Positions 1 to 8,913 of a stretch of DNA of 16,516 nucleotides are shown here, in pieces. Source of the DNA: Larix sibirica (taxonomy: Eukaryota > Streptophyta > Pinopsida > Pinales > Pinaceae). The translations under genes and the position numbers were made by a program. Every line of letters starts with the position of its first letter. Position 1 is the first letter of the stretch. The notes beneath the pieces were generated by a model. The model was not told the DNA's origin, did not search any database, and saw only the letters and a program-made list of their open reading frames with translations. The stretch covers positions 60,011 through 76,526 of the forward strand of contig NWUY0300017755.1 of NCBI GenBank assembly GCA_004151065.3. Reading direction: 5' to 3'.

Positions 1-180
1 GGCACTTCCCCTCATTTTGAGGATGGTACCCAAGGTAAATCGTTCGGGAGCAGTTAATTGCACCATAACCCAGTGGTGACATCAAGTGAGGACCTTGCAT
101 AGCCACTCAAGGATTTGAACCCAAAACCTTCTACTTGCATTTTACAACACTCAACCACTTGAGCTAACCCAGTGAGATCA
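1..180 (-). mobile_element. tRNA-derived SINE-like sequence, probably cut by the window edge
   Basis: Read on the minus strand, this stretch has a good pol III A box (TAGCTCAAGTGG, complement of 155-166) and, about 33 bp later, a good B box (GGTTCAAATCC, complement of 111-121). That is the spacing of a tRNA-type internal promoter. The flanking bases do not pair as an acceptor stem and the T-arm stem is poor, so it is not a working tRNA gene. A further 110 bp of unrelated sequence follows the B box, as in the body of a tRNA-derived SINE. The SINE 3' end and its tail would lie left of base 1, so no target-site duplication can be checked. The family is not recognised. Confidence 0.6.
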
Positions 181-426
181 TCTCATTTTTAAAATATTCT
201 TATTATTAAATTTTTATTTTTTATTTTTAAATCCTCCTCTTTGCTTCCCTTAAAATAGAGATGATATATTTCCCTCTCGATTTCATATTTTTCATCCACA
301 TCCAACATTATTGGTTTTACTTTATGCATCCAATCAAAATTTAATTTATGTAAATACTTTTTTTTTTAAATTTATTGCATATTAATTCATGCGTTTAGCA
401 CGGGACCAATAAGGATTAATCAATCT
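181..426. other. AT-rich spacer
   Basis: Short A and T runs and no convincing ORF or RNA. This is the flank into which LINE-A inserted. Nothing else is recognised here. Confidence 0.6.
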
Positions 427-443
427 GTTGGTTCATATGTTAT
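427..443. repeat. LINE-A target-site duplication, 3'-side copy
   Basis: GTTGGTTCATATGTTAT is identical to 9010-9026. The preceding base differs (t426 against c9009), which delimits a 17-bp duplication. It is followed at 444-449 by a T run, the complement of the element's A tail, as expected for target-primed reverse transcription of a minus-strand element. Confidence 0.93.
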
Positions 444-499
444 TTTTTTGGGTAAATTAGATGTAGGTCCTTATATTATCATCAAAAAACTATACATAT

Positions 500-607
500 T
501 GTGACCAGGCCCTCTCATGACCAAAAAAACAAACCTCAAAACTAGAATGTGACTAGGCTCTCTCGTGAATGAGAAAACAAACCTCAAAAAAAGTATGTAA
601 CCAGAGA
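500..607 (-). repeat. 48-bp tandem repeat in the LINE-A 3' UTR
   Basis: Two degenerate copies (500-547 and 548-595) share TGTGAC, an AGGC/AGGCTC core, CTCTC and ACAAACCTCAAA. A third copy begins at 596 (TGTAACCAG) and fades out. It lies about 50 bp inside the element's 3' end. Confidence 0.7.
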
Positions 608-775
608 TGCTAACGGACTGAGTGAAGTAGAGTTTGTAGAAAATAACATTGCATAATGAAAGAACAGAGCTAATGAAACAAAAACTGGCTCGTGATCCAA
701 AACTAAAGACAAAACAGAGCCAAAAGACAGGAAAAACTAAATACTGGTGTCGTCCCGCTGCTCCTTCTGAATGAG

Positions 776-1240
776 CTAGGTGGTTGGATCCTTAGCAAGC
801 GTGATCCCAAACAGTTGAGCGAATTGTTGTTGATTGTACAGGATTTTTTTATGAAAATCTATCATCTCGTCCAATTGCATGAGAATTTCTGCTTTGGATT
901 CATTCCTATCCGTGAGTGCCTTGCCCAGCACTAGCTTTTGCGTCCATAGTGCATCCAGAGTCTTCTGATATAGGGTCTGACCGCCCCTTGTGCTACCGGG
1001 ATTAGGGATGAGGGATTCAAAGTCACCACAGATGTCCTCATCCATGGAGCATCTACACGAAACATAGGCGTCCTCTTTAGCATCAAGAATTTCCATTTGA
1101 GCCCCCATAGGAATATATTTCTTGAAGCATCGAGCTTTGTCAACCACACCGCGCATTATACGTAGAGAGGGCGAGGAAGAGGAGCTTCCATGGTCAGTGA
1201 GACTGCCATGTGGTGTTGAGCTGCGGGTGGGAGGAGGCAT
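776..1240 (-). CDS. Open 154-codon frame in the LINE-A 3' region, unknown product
   Basis: This frame starts at a true ATG in a fair initiation context (accATGc) and runs 154 codons without a stop, inside an element whose ORF1 and ORF2 are full of stops. It lies about 600 bp beyond the ORF2 stop and in the same frame as the RNase H. The predicted protein starts with a Ser/Pro/Thr-rich stretch, then a Cys/Asp-containing middle (around CRCSMDEDICGDFES), then a probable helix rich in Leu, Gln and Lys to the end. I recognise no domain. It may be an accessory third ORF, a captured gene fragment or chance. Position in the element and unusual openness favour a real origin; no homology is visible to me. 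Confidence 0.3.
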   Translation of the reverse strand: MPPPTRSSTPHGSLTDHGSSSSSPSLRIMRGVVDKARCFKKYIPMGAQMEILDAKEDAYVSCRCSMDEDICGDFESLIPNPGSTRGGQTLYQKTLDALWTQKLVLGKALTDRNESKAEILMQLDEMIDFHKKILYNQQQFAQLFGITLAKDPTT

Positions 1241-1849
1241 GGTTACAGGGAGCCAAGGACTGAGAGCAGCAAGAATTAGGTGGGAAATTGAACCAGAACC
1301 GGGTAAAAGAGAATGCCGACGTCAGAGAAAACCAGATCTCTTTAAAGCTTGATTCCAAGCATCCTCCTTGAAGACATAAATTCTAATGAAGAGCCATGGA
1401 GTTGGGAAATCATTACTGAGGAAGGAAATGAAGGTGAGATGACAAGCATTATCCCCGAAATGAATGGTATCCATTATGGTAAGAGCATAGAGCAGAGTGA
1501 GAGCAACCAAGGGGACTTCGCATGCGCTGGAAGGATGATTGAAAGGCTAGGAGACAAGGCTCCGGATGCAGGCACAGGCGATGCAATTAAGGAGGAGCAT
1601 GGGGCACATGGAAGGTGATGGTGGTCACGTGGCCAACCTCGGGATTAGAGATGGAGGGAAGGTGGACAGAGTTTCTGGGTTGGCAAGTGGGCAGCTGAGG
1701 GCTCCTGCTGTTGTGCGTGTGACCTGGCCCAGTTCCAGTAACGTCAATGATCACCCGCGGTGGGGGGAGAAATCCTTGTTGGCAATGTCTGTGAGCTGGG
1801 ACTTGAGAGGTTGTTCCCTGAATTTATTCTAGGTGGAGTCAATTCTGTC
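1241..1849 (-). other. LINE-A 3' region between ORF2 and the 154-codon frame
   Basis: About 600 bp of transcribed-strand sequence with no recognised domain. In the RNase H frame it contains a run open from about 1510 to 1322 that encodes a hydrophobic peptide. Scattered stops elsewhere argue for UTR or a decayed coding segment. Confidence 0.4.
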
Positions 1850-2275
1850 CTAAGCGGAGTCAGCTCCATGATTGACGAGGTGGTTGGAAAGCTTGTTGGT
1901 CCTACGATGAACATGGCTGGTGTTGAAGACCTGAAAATGATTAATGTATTAATGCAGCTACTCTTTGAGCCACTCCAGCCGCTAGCATTTGGAGAGCTTG
2001 TCTAGGGTCGTGCCGTAGTGGATTCTGAGAGCTGTGTTGATTATAATCTGTGAGTCTCCTTCAATGGTGATGGCTTTCCATCCCTCTCTGTGAGTGATTT
2101 TGAGGCCAGTCAAGAGGGAAAGAAGCTCGACAACGTTGTTGGTATTGGTTCCAATACTTTCCGAGAAGATATGAATGGGCGTCCCTGTGGTGTCTCTGAA
2201 AACTCCCCCGATGACGGCGGAACCGGGATTACCTTTGGAGGCCCCATCAAAGTTGATCTTGATGGGGGGGTGAAG
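1850..2275 (-). other. RNase H domain of LINE-A ORF2
   Basis: This is the C-terminal RNase H that plant L1 elements carry, described in the literature as archaeal-like and in Pfam terms RVT_3. It would degrade RNA in the RNA/DNA hybrid during insertion. Visible catalytic sites are Asp in INFDGASKGNPG (codon 2246-2248), Glu in NNVVEL (2126-2128) and Asp in IEGDSQ (2054-2056). The C-terminal HVxRxxN box follows at 1915, but the Asp expected there is Asn (codon 1883-1885), a one-base G-to-A change. The domain is open from 2275 to 1985 and then meets stops at 1984, 1960 and 1954, so it is better preserved than most of ORF2. Confidence 0.93.
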
Positions 2276-3241
2276 CGGCAGGGACCAGGTAGTGGGGATG
2301 CGAATGGAGGGGGGAGGAAGGGGATTAGCAAGGTAGAAACTGAAGTTCCAGTGTGATAAAATACATTTTTCCTGGGAATGACAAACAAAGTCAGCCTCAG
2401 ACTAGGGGCCCATCCCGACGGTCTCCTGGAGATGGGAGTGAATTCATGGAATGAGGCAAGTTGTAGGAAGAGCTTTGTTGAAGAAGATTTGGTTGTTGCA
2501 TTCTTTCCAAAGGTTCCATAGAACAAATCCGAGGAAAAGGAGACAAGTGCGGTTTCAAATCGGATTCGCAAAAGGCTCAGAGGGCCAATTCTAAATGGTG
2601 TCACTGATGTCCTCCTTGTTGCGTTCGGAATGTCGAAAGATGGCCACACCCCAGTCCCAAATGCTTGAGGCGTATGGACAAGAGTTGAGAAGATGTTCTT
2701 GGTTTTCTTCCTGGTTATTGCATAGGGTGCACATAGAAGGTCCCACAAAGCCTCGAATGAGAAGCCGATCCCAAGTGAGGATTTTTTTCTTGCCACAAGC
2801 CACAGAAAGGTTTTGACTTTCGGCTAGAGGTGAGGGTCCCAAATGTTTTCCCAAATGGGGTCCCTTGGGGGGGGAGGAGCCAGGTGGGTAAGCTGATAAG
2901 CTTCTTTGACTCTGAAAAAGCCATTCTATTGGTGTCCCCATCTGAGTTTTTTAGGCTTGTTGGAAACTAGAATTTTCCTAGAGTTGATTTCAGTCCAGAA
3001 GGTTTCTTCATGATCCTTGGTGAATTCACTGTTCCAGTTTTCTTTAGCGATTCAAGATATCCAGGTATCTTCATTGGCATGAGTCTCCCAGTAGTGAGCC
3101 ACGAGATGCAAACCCCGATGCTGAGAGTGGTTCCGTATCTCTTCAATGCCATTGAGCTGATGAAGGGGGGAAAACTGGTTCCAAGTGTCTTCCCAGAAGA
3201 GAGCTCGTTTCCATTGCGAATCTCCCAAAAGCTGTGCTTGC

Positions 3242-3417
3242 GAATAAGTTCTCTCTGAGCCCAAGCTGAGTTCCATATAAGAGATCTGGAGGGAAGATAG
3301 TCTTGTTTGATGAGCTCGTGATGCTCCATGAATAAGTTCTCTCTGAGCCCAAGCTGAGTTCCATATAAGAGATCTGGAGGGAAGATAGTCTTGTTTGATG
3401 AGCTCGTGATGCTCCAT
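3242..3417 (-). repeat. 88-bp tandem duplication in ORF2
   Basis: Two adjacent copies (3242-3329 and 3330-3417) look identical by eye. 88 is not a multiple of three, so the second copy is read in another frame. That frame stays open, and a one-base deletion near 3215 (GGAAAACGA expected, GGAAACGA seen) returns reading to the original frame. Confidence 0.92.
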
Positions 3418-4353
3418 GTTGTCCGCATACTTTTGCATCCAAATGTCAGTCCAAGGAGTGGAGTTTTCAGAGCAACATCTCCAAAGATGCTTGGCACAAA
3501 GAACTTCGTTGAGAGTGCAGGGATCCCTTAGACCAAGACCTCCATCCATTTTGAGGGAGTAGACTTTTTCCCAGGCCACTAAAGCCCATTTTCTGTGATG
3601 GGTGGAGCCGCCCCATAGGAAGTTTCTCTGAAGGTTGAGAATGGATTTGAGGATGAATTTGGAGGCCGCCATGACAGAGAAAGGTAAAGGGGTATAGCTT
3701 GGAGGATGGATTTGAGGACGATAAGACAGCTGGGAAAGTTGAGGGTCATGAAGGTTCACAAGGAGAGCTTGGACTCAAGGGAAGCAAGAAGATATTTCCA
3801 GGAGGAAGGCTTAATGGCCGAGTCTATGAGGGGGGCTCCAAAGAATTTAGACGGAAGGGATCCCTTCGGGAAACCAAGCATTCTAATAATGCGGTTCTGG
3901 GTATGCAAGTGAGTATTGAAAAAGAAAACCTAAGATTTCATATTGTTAATTGTCATATCGGAGGCCTCGCTGAAAAAATTGAGGATGTCATGAAAAACTT
4001 CGCTTCTGTAAGTGTGGATTTTCCCATCAACATCGTGTCATCCAAAAACTGTAGTTGCAAGTGAGTGTTTCCTTGTCTGGTGATTTTAATGCCCTGAAGC
4101 TGATTATTGGCAAGAGCAGCTTTGATGTTTCTGCCTAGAATTTCCGCCAGAAGGATGAAAATATAGGGGGAGAGAGGGTTCCCTTGTCTGATGCCTCTAG
4201 AGGGGGAGAAGGTAGGAGAGGGGGTGCCATTGACCAAAATGGAGAAGAAAGCTGAAGAAACAAGCGAGATGATCCAGCTGACCCAAGGGAGGGAAAAGCC
4301 AAAGGCTAGGAGAGTGTTTCTGAGGAAGTTCCAGTTGGTTTTGTCAAAGGCTT
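3356..4353. repeat. First copy of a 998-bp near-identical direct repeat
   Basis: It matches 4355-5352 at a constant offset of 999. The one difference I found by eye is a3903 against c4902. It covers the RT palm through the post-RT region of ORF2. See the single N at 4354. Confidence 0.95.
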
Positions 4354-4354
4354 N
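4354..4354. other. Single unresolved base at the seam of the 998-bp repeat
   Basis: The only N in the window lies exactly between the two repeat copies. A one-base spacer at such a join is typical of two overlapping contig ends placed end to end without merging. Confidence 0.85.
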
Positions 4355-5352
4355 GAGTTCCATATAAGAGATCTGGAGGGAAGATAGTCTTGTTTGATGA
4401 GCTCGTGATGCTCCATGTTGTCCGCATACTTTTGCATCCAAATGTCAGTCCAAGGAGTGGAGTTTTCAGAGCAACATCTCCAAAGATGCTTGGCACAAAG
4501 AACTTCGTTGAGAGTGCAGGGATCCCTTAGACCAAGACCTCCATCCATTTTGAGGGAGTAGACTTTTTCCCAGGCCACTAAAGCCCATTTTCTGTGATGG
4601 GTGGAGCCGCCCCATAGGAAGTTTCTCTGAAGGTTGAGAATGGATTTGAGGATGAATTTGGAGGCCGCCATGACAGAGAAAGGTAAAGGGGTATAGCTTG
4701 GAGGATGGATTTGAGGACGATAAGACAGCTGGGAAAGTTGAGGGTCATGAAGGTTCACAAGGAGAGCTTGGACTCAAGGGAAGCAAGAAGATATTTCCAG
4801 GAGGAAGGCTTAATGGCCGAGTCTATGAGGGGGGCTCCAAAGAATTTAGACGGAAGGGATCCCTTCGGGAAACCAAGCATTCTAATAATGCGGTTCTGGG
4901 TCTGCAAGTGAGTATTGAAAAAGAAAACCTAAGATTTCATATTGTTAATTGTCATATCGGAGGCCTCGCTGAAAAAATTGAGGATGTCATGAAAAACTTC
5001 GCTTCTGTAAGTGTGGATTTTCCCATCAACATCGTGTCATCCAAAAACTGTAGTTGCAAGTGAGTGTTTCCTTGTCTGGTGATTTTAATGCCCTGAAGCT
5101 GATTATTGGCAAGAGCAGCTTTGATGTTTCTGCCTAGAATTTCCGCCAGAAGGATGAAAATATAGGGGGAGAGAGGGTTCCCTTGTCTGATGCCTCTAGA
5201 GGGGGAGAAGGTAGGAGAGGGGGTGCCATTGACCAAAATGGAGAAGAAAGCTGAAGAAACAAGCGAGATGATCCAGCTGACCCAAGGGAGGGAAAAGCCA
5301 AAGGCTAGGAGAGTGTTTCTGAGGAAGTTCCAGTTGGTTTTGTCAAAGGCTT
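4355..5352. repeat. Second copy of the 998-bp near-identical direct repeat
   Basis: It begins inside the sequence of the 88-bp tandem unit (GAGTTCCATATAAG) and ends in the motif A codons, where 5353 (t) aligns with the N at 4354. This copy runs smoothly into the rest of the RT domain at 5353 and above; the first copy runs smoothly into lower coordinates. Confidence 0.95.
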
Positions 5353-5619
5353 TGGAAAGATCAAGCTTGATGAGCATGCGAGGGAGGGAGGAGGTTTTGA
5401 GGGAATGAATAACCTCATGTGCTGTAATGATACCATCCATAATCTGTCTTCCTTCGATATAGCCAGATTGCTCCGGAGAGATGAGAAGGGGGAGTAAAGG
5501 TTTGAGACGGTTGGCGATGACCTTGGTGGCAATCTTGTAGATGAAATTGCAGAGGGCTATGGGTCAAAAGTTGGCAGGGTCAACAGGCTTGGTAGTTTTG
5601 GGGATGAGAGTGAGAGAGT

Positions 5620-5862
5620 GTTACCAACTGCTTCGCTCTTCTTGTAAAATACACCTCTTTGCTATTAGCCCTCTGTCAATGGCCCCTCCTCTGTCAACGA
5701 ATATAGGCTGACTGGCACTAGACGACAAGCATGAGAGAGAGTACTCTACCTAGCTACCTACCTAGAAAGCATGAATGGATAAACGTATCCCATCTCCTTG
5801 TAACTATCCTCCCTGCCCCCTCTCACCAATGCTCTTCATATTGGTTGCAGAGGCACTAAGCT
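5620..5862. other. ~240-bp foreign segment inserted in the RT domain
   Basis: LINE coding sequence stops on one side at the NATF codons (5863) and resumes on the other at LTLIPK (about 5618). These are adjacent in plant L1 reverse transcriptases. The sequence between them has no RT similarity and higher GC than the AT-rich spacers. It contains a doubled CTCTGTCAA (near 5671 and 5690) and a CTACCTAGCTACCTACCTAG tract (5738 region). I see no clear terminal inverted repeats, A tail or target-site duplication, so the mechanism is open. Non-LINE or organelle-derived DNA are possibilities, neither shown. Confidence 0.6.
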
Positions 5863-6439
5863 AAAGGTGGCATTGAAGGTAGGGAGAATGGAGCCGACAG
5901 TTCTGGAGGCTTCAACCACTTGCCGAACCTCATCCTTGAATATATCCCAGTAAGTCTGGAAGAAGTCGATCGTGAAACCATCAGGTCCTGGAGCCTTTCC
6001 TAAATTCATGTCCATGACCGCAGCTTCGACTTCCCCAAGAGAGATGGGACTCATGAGATTGATATTCCGCTCATATGTTATCAGCTGAGGTATGTGCTGC
6101 AGAATATGGTGCGAGGCTTGAGATATATCAAGTGTGGGATCATGTAGACTATTGTTGTAGAAGAGCACAAGCTCCTGCTCAATATCATCTTTGTTGAGGA
6201 TATTGTCTCCCATGCTGGTTTTCAATCTGGTGATCCTGTTGATATGTCTGCGTTGGATCATGGCATCGTGGAATAATTTTGAGTTTTTCTCCCCGTCTTT
6301 GAGCCACTGAATTCTTGAATTTTTCCTCTAGAGAGTTTATTCCTGCTTGTTTCTAATGTACAGCTAAGTTTGAAGATCGTGCTCTTGCTGCTTGAGATGT
6401 TTGGTAAAACCCTGCTGAATGGTGTGGGATTGGATATTT

Positions 6440-7385
6440 TCAAGATCCTATTCCAGCTTGCGTTTCTCCTCCAGGATGTTGCCAAACTCTGTTTTGTTCC
6501 GGTGTTTGAGATGCTTCTTGATGAACTTGAGTTTTTGCTGGAAGCAGAACATGATTGTCCCCTCTCTACCCTGATAGGAGTGCCACCAATTTTTAATATT
6601 GTCCTTCAGATTTGGGTGGGAGATCCAGAACTTCTCAAATCGAAAGGGACAACGAGAGTCAGGAGAGTCCCATTCAAGGTGCAGGAAAATGGGCCAGTGA
6701 TCAAAGCCCGAAATGGGAAGGATGGAGCTAGAGAGGTTGAGATGGTTCATCAACAAGTTGTTGGAGATGAGGAAACAATACAGTCGAGAAGCGACTTGGT
6801 TTTCTCCCCCCTTCTATTGTTCCAAGTGTAGATTCCATTGTTAGTTTCCAGATCTGCCATCGAATGATCTCGGATGAAGGCTTGGAAAGCAATGTTGTCT
6901 TTGTCCAATCTACGGATCCCTCCCTTTTTCTCATTGAGTGAAGTGATCATGTTGAAGTATCCTCCAATGATCTAGTGCATGTCCAAGAGTTGTTCATTTA
7001 GCCAGGAGAGGTGGTTGAGGAGATGTGTTTTCTACTCCAGAGATTGAGGGCCATAAACATTGGTAATTAGTCCTCGATGAGTGGTGCCAAGAATATGAAA
7101 CCAACCCAAAAGAGTGTGCTGGTTGGAGAAAAAACCATCCATGGAAACAATACTGGAATCCCAGGCTATGTAAATGCCGCCAAAGGCTCCTCTTGAATCA
7201 ACTGCAATAATGTCTACCTTATTCCAACAATTTTTTAGGAAAGAGTGGATGTTGGACTCCACGGATTTTGTTTCTTGTAGCATAAGAATAATGGGTTTTT
7301 CTTTAAGGATTTTGTTTTTCAGCATTCTGCATTTAGAATTGCTTCTGATTCCTCTAATGTTCTAGATGATGAATTTCAACTCCAT
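6440..7385 (-). other. AP-like endonuclease domain of LINE-A ORF2, catalytically broken
   Basis: This domain nicks the target DNA to prime reverse transcription. In order: NIRG start, LQETKS with the catalytic Glu (codon about 7272-7274), GGIYIAWDS, NVYGPQ, then GGYFN where plant L1s have GDFN or GGDFN. The catalytic Asp there is Tyr (codon 6957-6959, GAC to TAC). A LLD box near 6780 is followed by a frameshift. The terminal DHWPI box keeps its His (about 6697-6702), but the residue before it is Phe where Ser is usual. TAG replaces two conserved Trp codons. Confidence 0.88.
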
Positions 7386-7387
7386 TA
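7383..7387 (-). promoter_or_regulatory. Overlapping TAATG stop/start between ORF1 and ORF2
   Basis: The ORF1 frame ends with TAA at 7387-7385, and the ORF2 ATG occupies 7385-7383, sharing the A. This arrangement is known to couple ORF2 translation to ORF1 termination in some non-LTR retrotransposons, the silkworm SART1 element being the described case. Coupling in this element is inferred. Confidence 0.75.
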
Positions 7388-8913
7388 ATTCAATGGTGAG
7401 AAGAGTGTATTGATCTTAGCACATAGGCCAGAGTCGATTAAGTGCTCTCCCAGTTCCTGAAGTAGCTACTTGTTGGGCTTTCATCCTTTCTTTGTGAGAC
7501 TGGGATGTCCCTTGGAGATTTCTTTGCATTTTAAGTCTTTGCTTAGGCCCAACTGATTGTTGGTGGAGGGCGTTGGAACTGTATCAGAAAGAGGTGGAAA
7601 GTTCTGTTGCATTGCTAAGGAGTGGTAGGCTTCTTTGAAAAGATCCAACTGGGTTTGTGGGATACTACGAAAGTCATTTTTAGCCCAAGCTTCATGAATG
7701 GATTCCAGGTCCAGTTCTCTGGTCTAGATGTTTTCAAGGTTGGTTGGTACATCCTCGGAGTGAGTGTGGGTTAGAGGATTAGGGATTTATTGGAGGAACG
7801 GTTCCAGAGGGTTGGAGTGAGGCGACATGGAACCAGGGTTAGAGGAATCAGGGGGATTGGGCGTTTGCTGGGTAAGAATGAAGAAACTGTTGTGGCAGTC
7901 CGGATCGGCCTTGGTGGTGTGAGCAGAGGTTTTCTTCCCAGATCTCCTGTGATTGGTGGCTTTTGTGAAGCCTTCCTCACCCTTTTTGTTCTGGCTGGGT
8001 GGGGGCGGGGGTTTGGCATTGAGAGGACATTCATGGAAGAGATGTCTGTGTTCATGACATTTTATGCATCGGAAGGGAATGTGCTTGTAGTCTAATAGTT
8101 GGATCCATTCATTATCACGATACGAGAGGCAAATGGCTTTAGGGAGTGCGGCTGAAATATCCATGTAGACGCAAATTCTAGCATAGGAGGTGTATCGAGT
8201 AGCTAAGGTGGCATCAGAGGCTTGGACAAAGATTCCTAGAGTGTTTCCTATCATAGCGAGGGTTTCAAGGTTCTAGTATTCATGGGGAAGGGAATATAGT
8301 CTGATCCAGACTAGCACAATCTTAAAATCCTCCTTATCAGGGATGAAGTTTTCTTTCCAATCCCTTATGTATAGCCCTGCAGAGTGCAGGAAGTATTGCC
8401 CCCCTTGGAATATTTGGTGTTTGTCCTCCATATTTTGAAAGATAACTGTAAAGAACCCTTTGGATCTGATCTTGAGCTCGCACTGTCCTTTTGGCTTCTA
8501 GGTGTTGGTGATCCACCAGGTTAGATTCTTTTCAGACGGCCATAATCCGATGATTTTGCAAATTATAGCATGGTCCTGCATGAATTGTATATGTTGACTG
8601 ACAAGATTATACGTGACCTCATACCTGGGAATTAGAGGCGATTTGGGCTTGCATTTGTTGTTGATTTGGTAGGCGCTGTGTTCCTGGAAGTATCTTCATG
8701 ATTCGTGTTTGCAGAATTTGGAGTAGCTGTAGCAGGTTTGGTTGATCCCTCTCCTCCTTTACCATATTGCGATGTTGATTTAGTCGGGTTAGGCTCTTGA
8801 TCCATGGATGTGCAGGCTGAGCCCATCAGAAGGAGGGGCATGGAGATCTGGGTGCGGCAGCCAGCGATTTGGCTGAAGGAATGATTGGTGCATCCTCCAC
8901 TAGAGACAGCCAT
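7385..8913 (-). pseudogene. LINE-A ORF1, RNA-binding protein with DUF4283-like region and CCHC knuckle, broken
   Basis: The likely start is the ATG at 8913-8911 in an excellent context (gccATGg). An earlier reading from 8946 would need a TTG start. After a Ser/Thr/Pro-rich N-terminus the frame shifts by one near 8650. About 8640-8110 resembles the DUF4283 domain of plant LINE and gag-like proteins. It is followed by a CX2CX4HX4C zinc knuckle (8027-8068, CIKCHEH...HEC) of the zf-CCHC_4 type, then a basic, Pro-rich tail ending at the TAATG. In-frame stops: TAG near 8500, TAG near 8275, TAA at 7789, TAG near 7725, TGA near 7466 and TAG near 7454. The product would coat element RNA. No coiled coil is obvious. 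Confidence 0.88.

Larger units (their letters stand above)
3950..6000 (-). other. Reverse transcriptase domain of LINE-A ORF2 (interrupted and partly duplicated)
   Basis: The RT begins with GKAPGPDGF (about 5973-6000). It then breaks at NATF (5863), where a foreign segment is inserted, and resumes at LTLIPK near 5618. Motif A is KLDLSKAFD with Asp codons near 5360 and 5342. Motif B is GIRQGNPLSP near 5194. Motif C is QFLDD, the catalytic Asp pair at 5036-5041, duplicated at 4037-4042. The metal-binding aspartates survive; inactivity comes from frameshifts, the NFRPI stop and the insert. Because the 998-bp repeat lies inside it, motifs A to C are present twice, with motif A of the first copy cut at the N. 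Confidence 0.92.
1850..7385 (-). pseudogene. LINE-A ORF2 polyprotein (endonuclease / reverse transcriptase / RNase H), broken
   Basis: The ancestral ORF starts at the ATG at 7385-7383, overlapping the ORF1 stop, and ends at the TAG at 1852-1850 just after the RNase H C-terminus. In order it has an AP-type endonuclease, the RT fingers and palm, an RT thumb-like stretch containing RNFLWGG near 3630, a zf-RVT-like zinc region (Cys at about 2731 and 2722, His near 2695, Cys near 2680), and RNase H. Breaks include a TGG-to-TAG stop at the conserved IIWNIRG start, another before the endonuclease GDFN motif, a CGA-to-TGA stop at NFRPIALCN, stops near 2593, 2556, 1984, 1960 and 1954, and frameshifts near 6765, 3950, 3690 and 3215. 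An insert, an 88-bp tandem repeat and a 998-bp repeat add further disruption. Confidence 0.93.

Noticed and set aside
1-180. Functional tRNA gene on the minus strand
   Set aside because: A and B boxes are present but acceptor and T-arm stems do not pair.
1122-2356. Several plus-strand frames of 76-89 codons
   Set aside because: They lie antisense to LINE-A ORF2 and its 3' region and have no recognisable protein features.
2110-2796. 228-codon minus-strand frame
   Set aside because: It overlaps the zinc region and RNase H in the wrong frame; the other frame shows the real motifs.
3953-4441. 162-codon minus-strand frame joining an RT segment to a post-RT segment
   Set aside because: It crosses the N at the repeat seam and has an undefined residue there; it is a chimera of the likely assembly error.
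3699-5063. Duplicate plus-strand frames of 121 and 68 codons
   Set aside because: Antisense shadows of the RT region, present twice only because of the 998-bp repeat.
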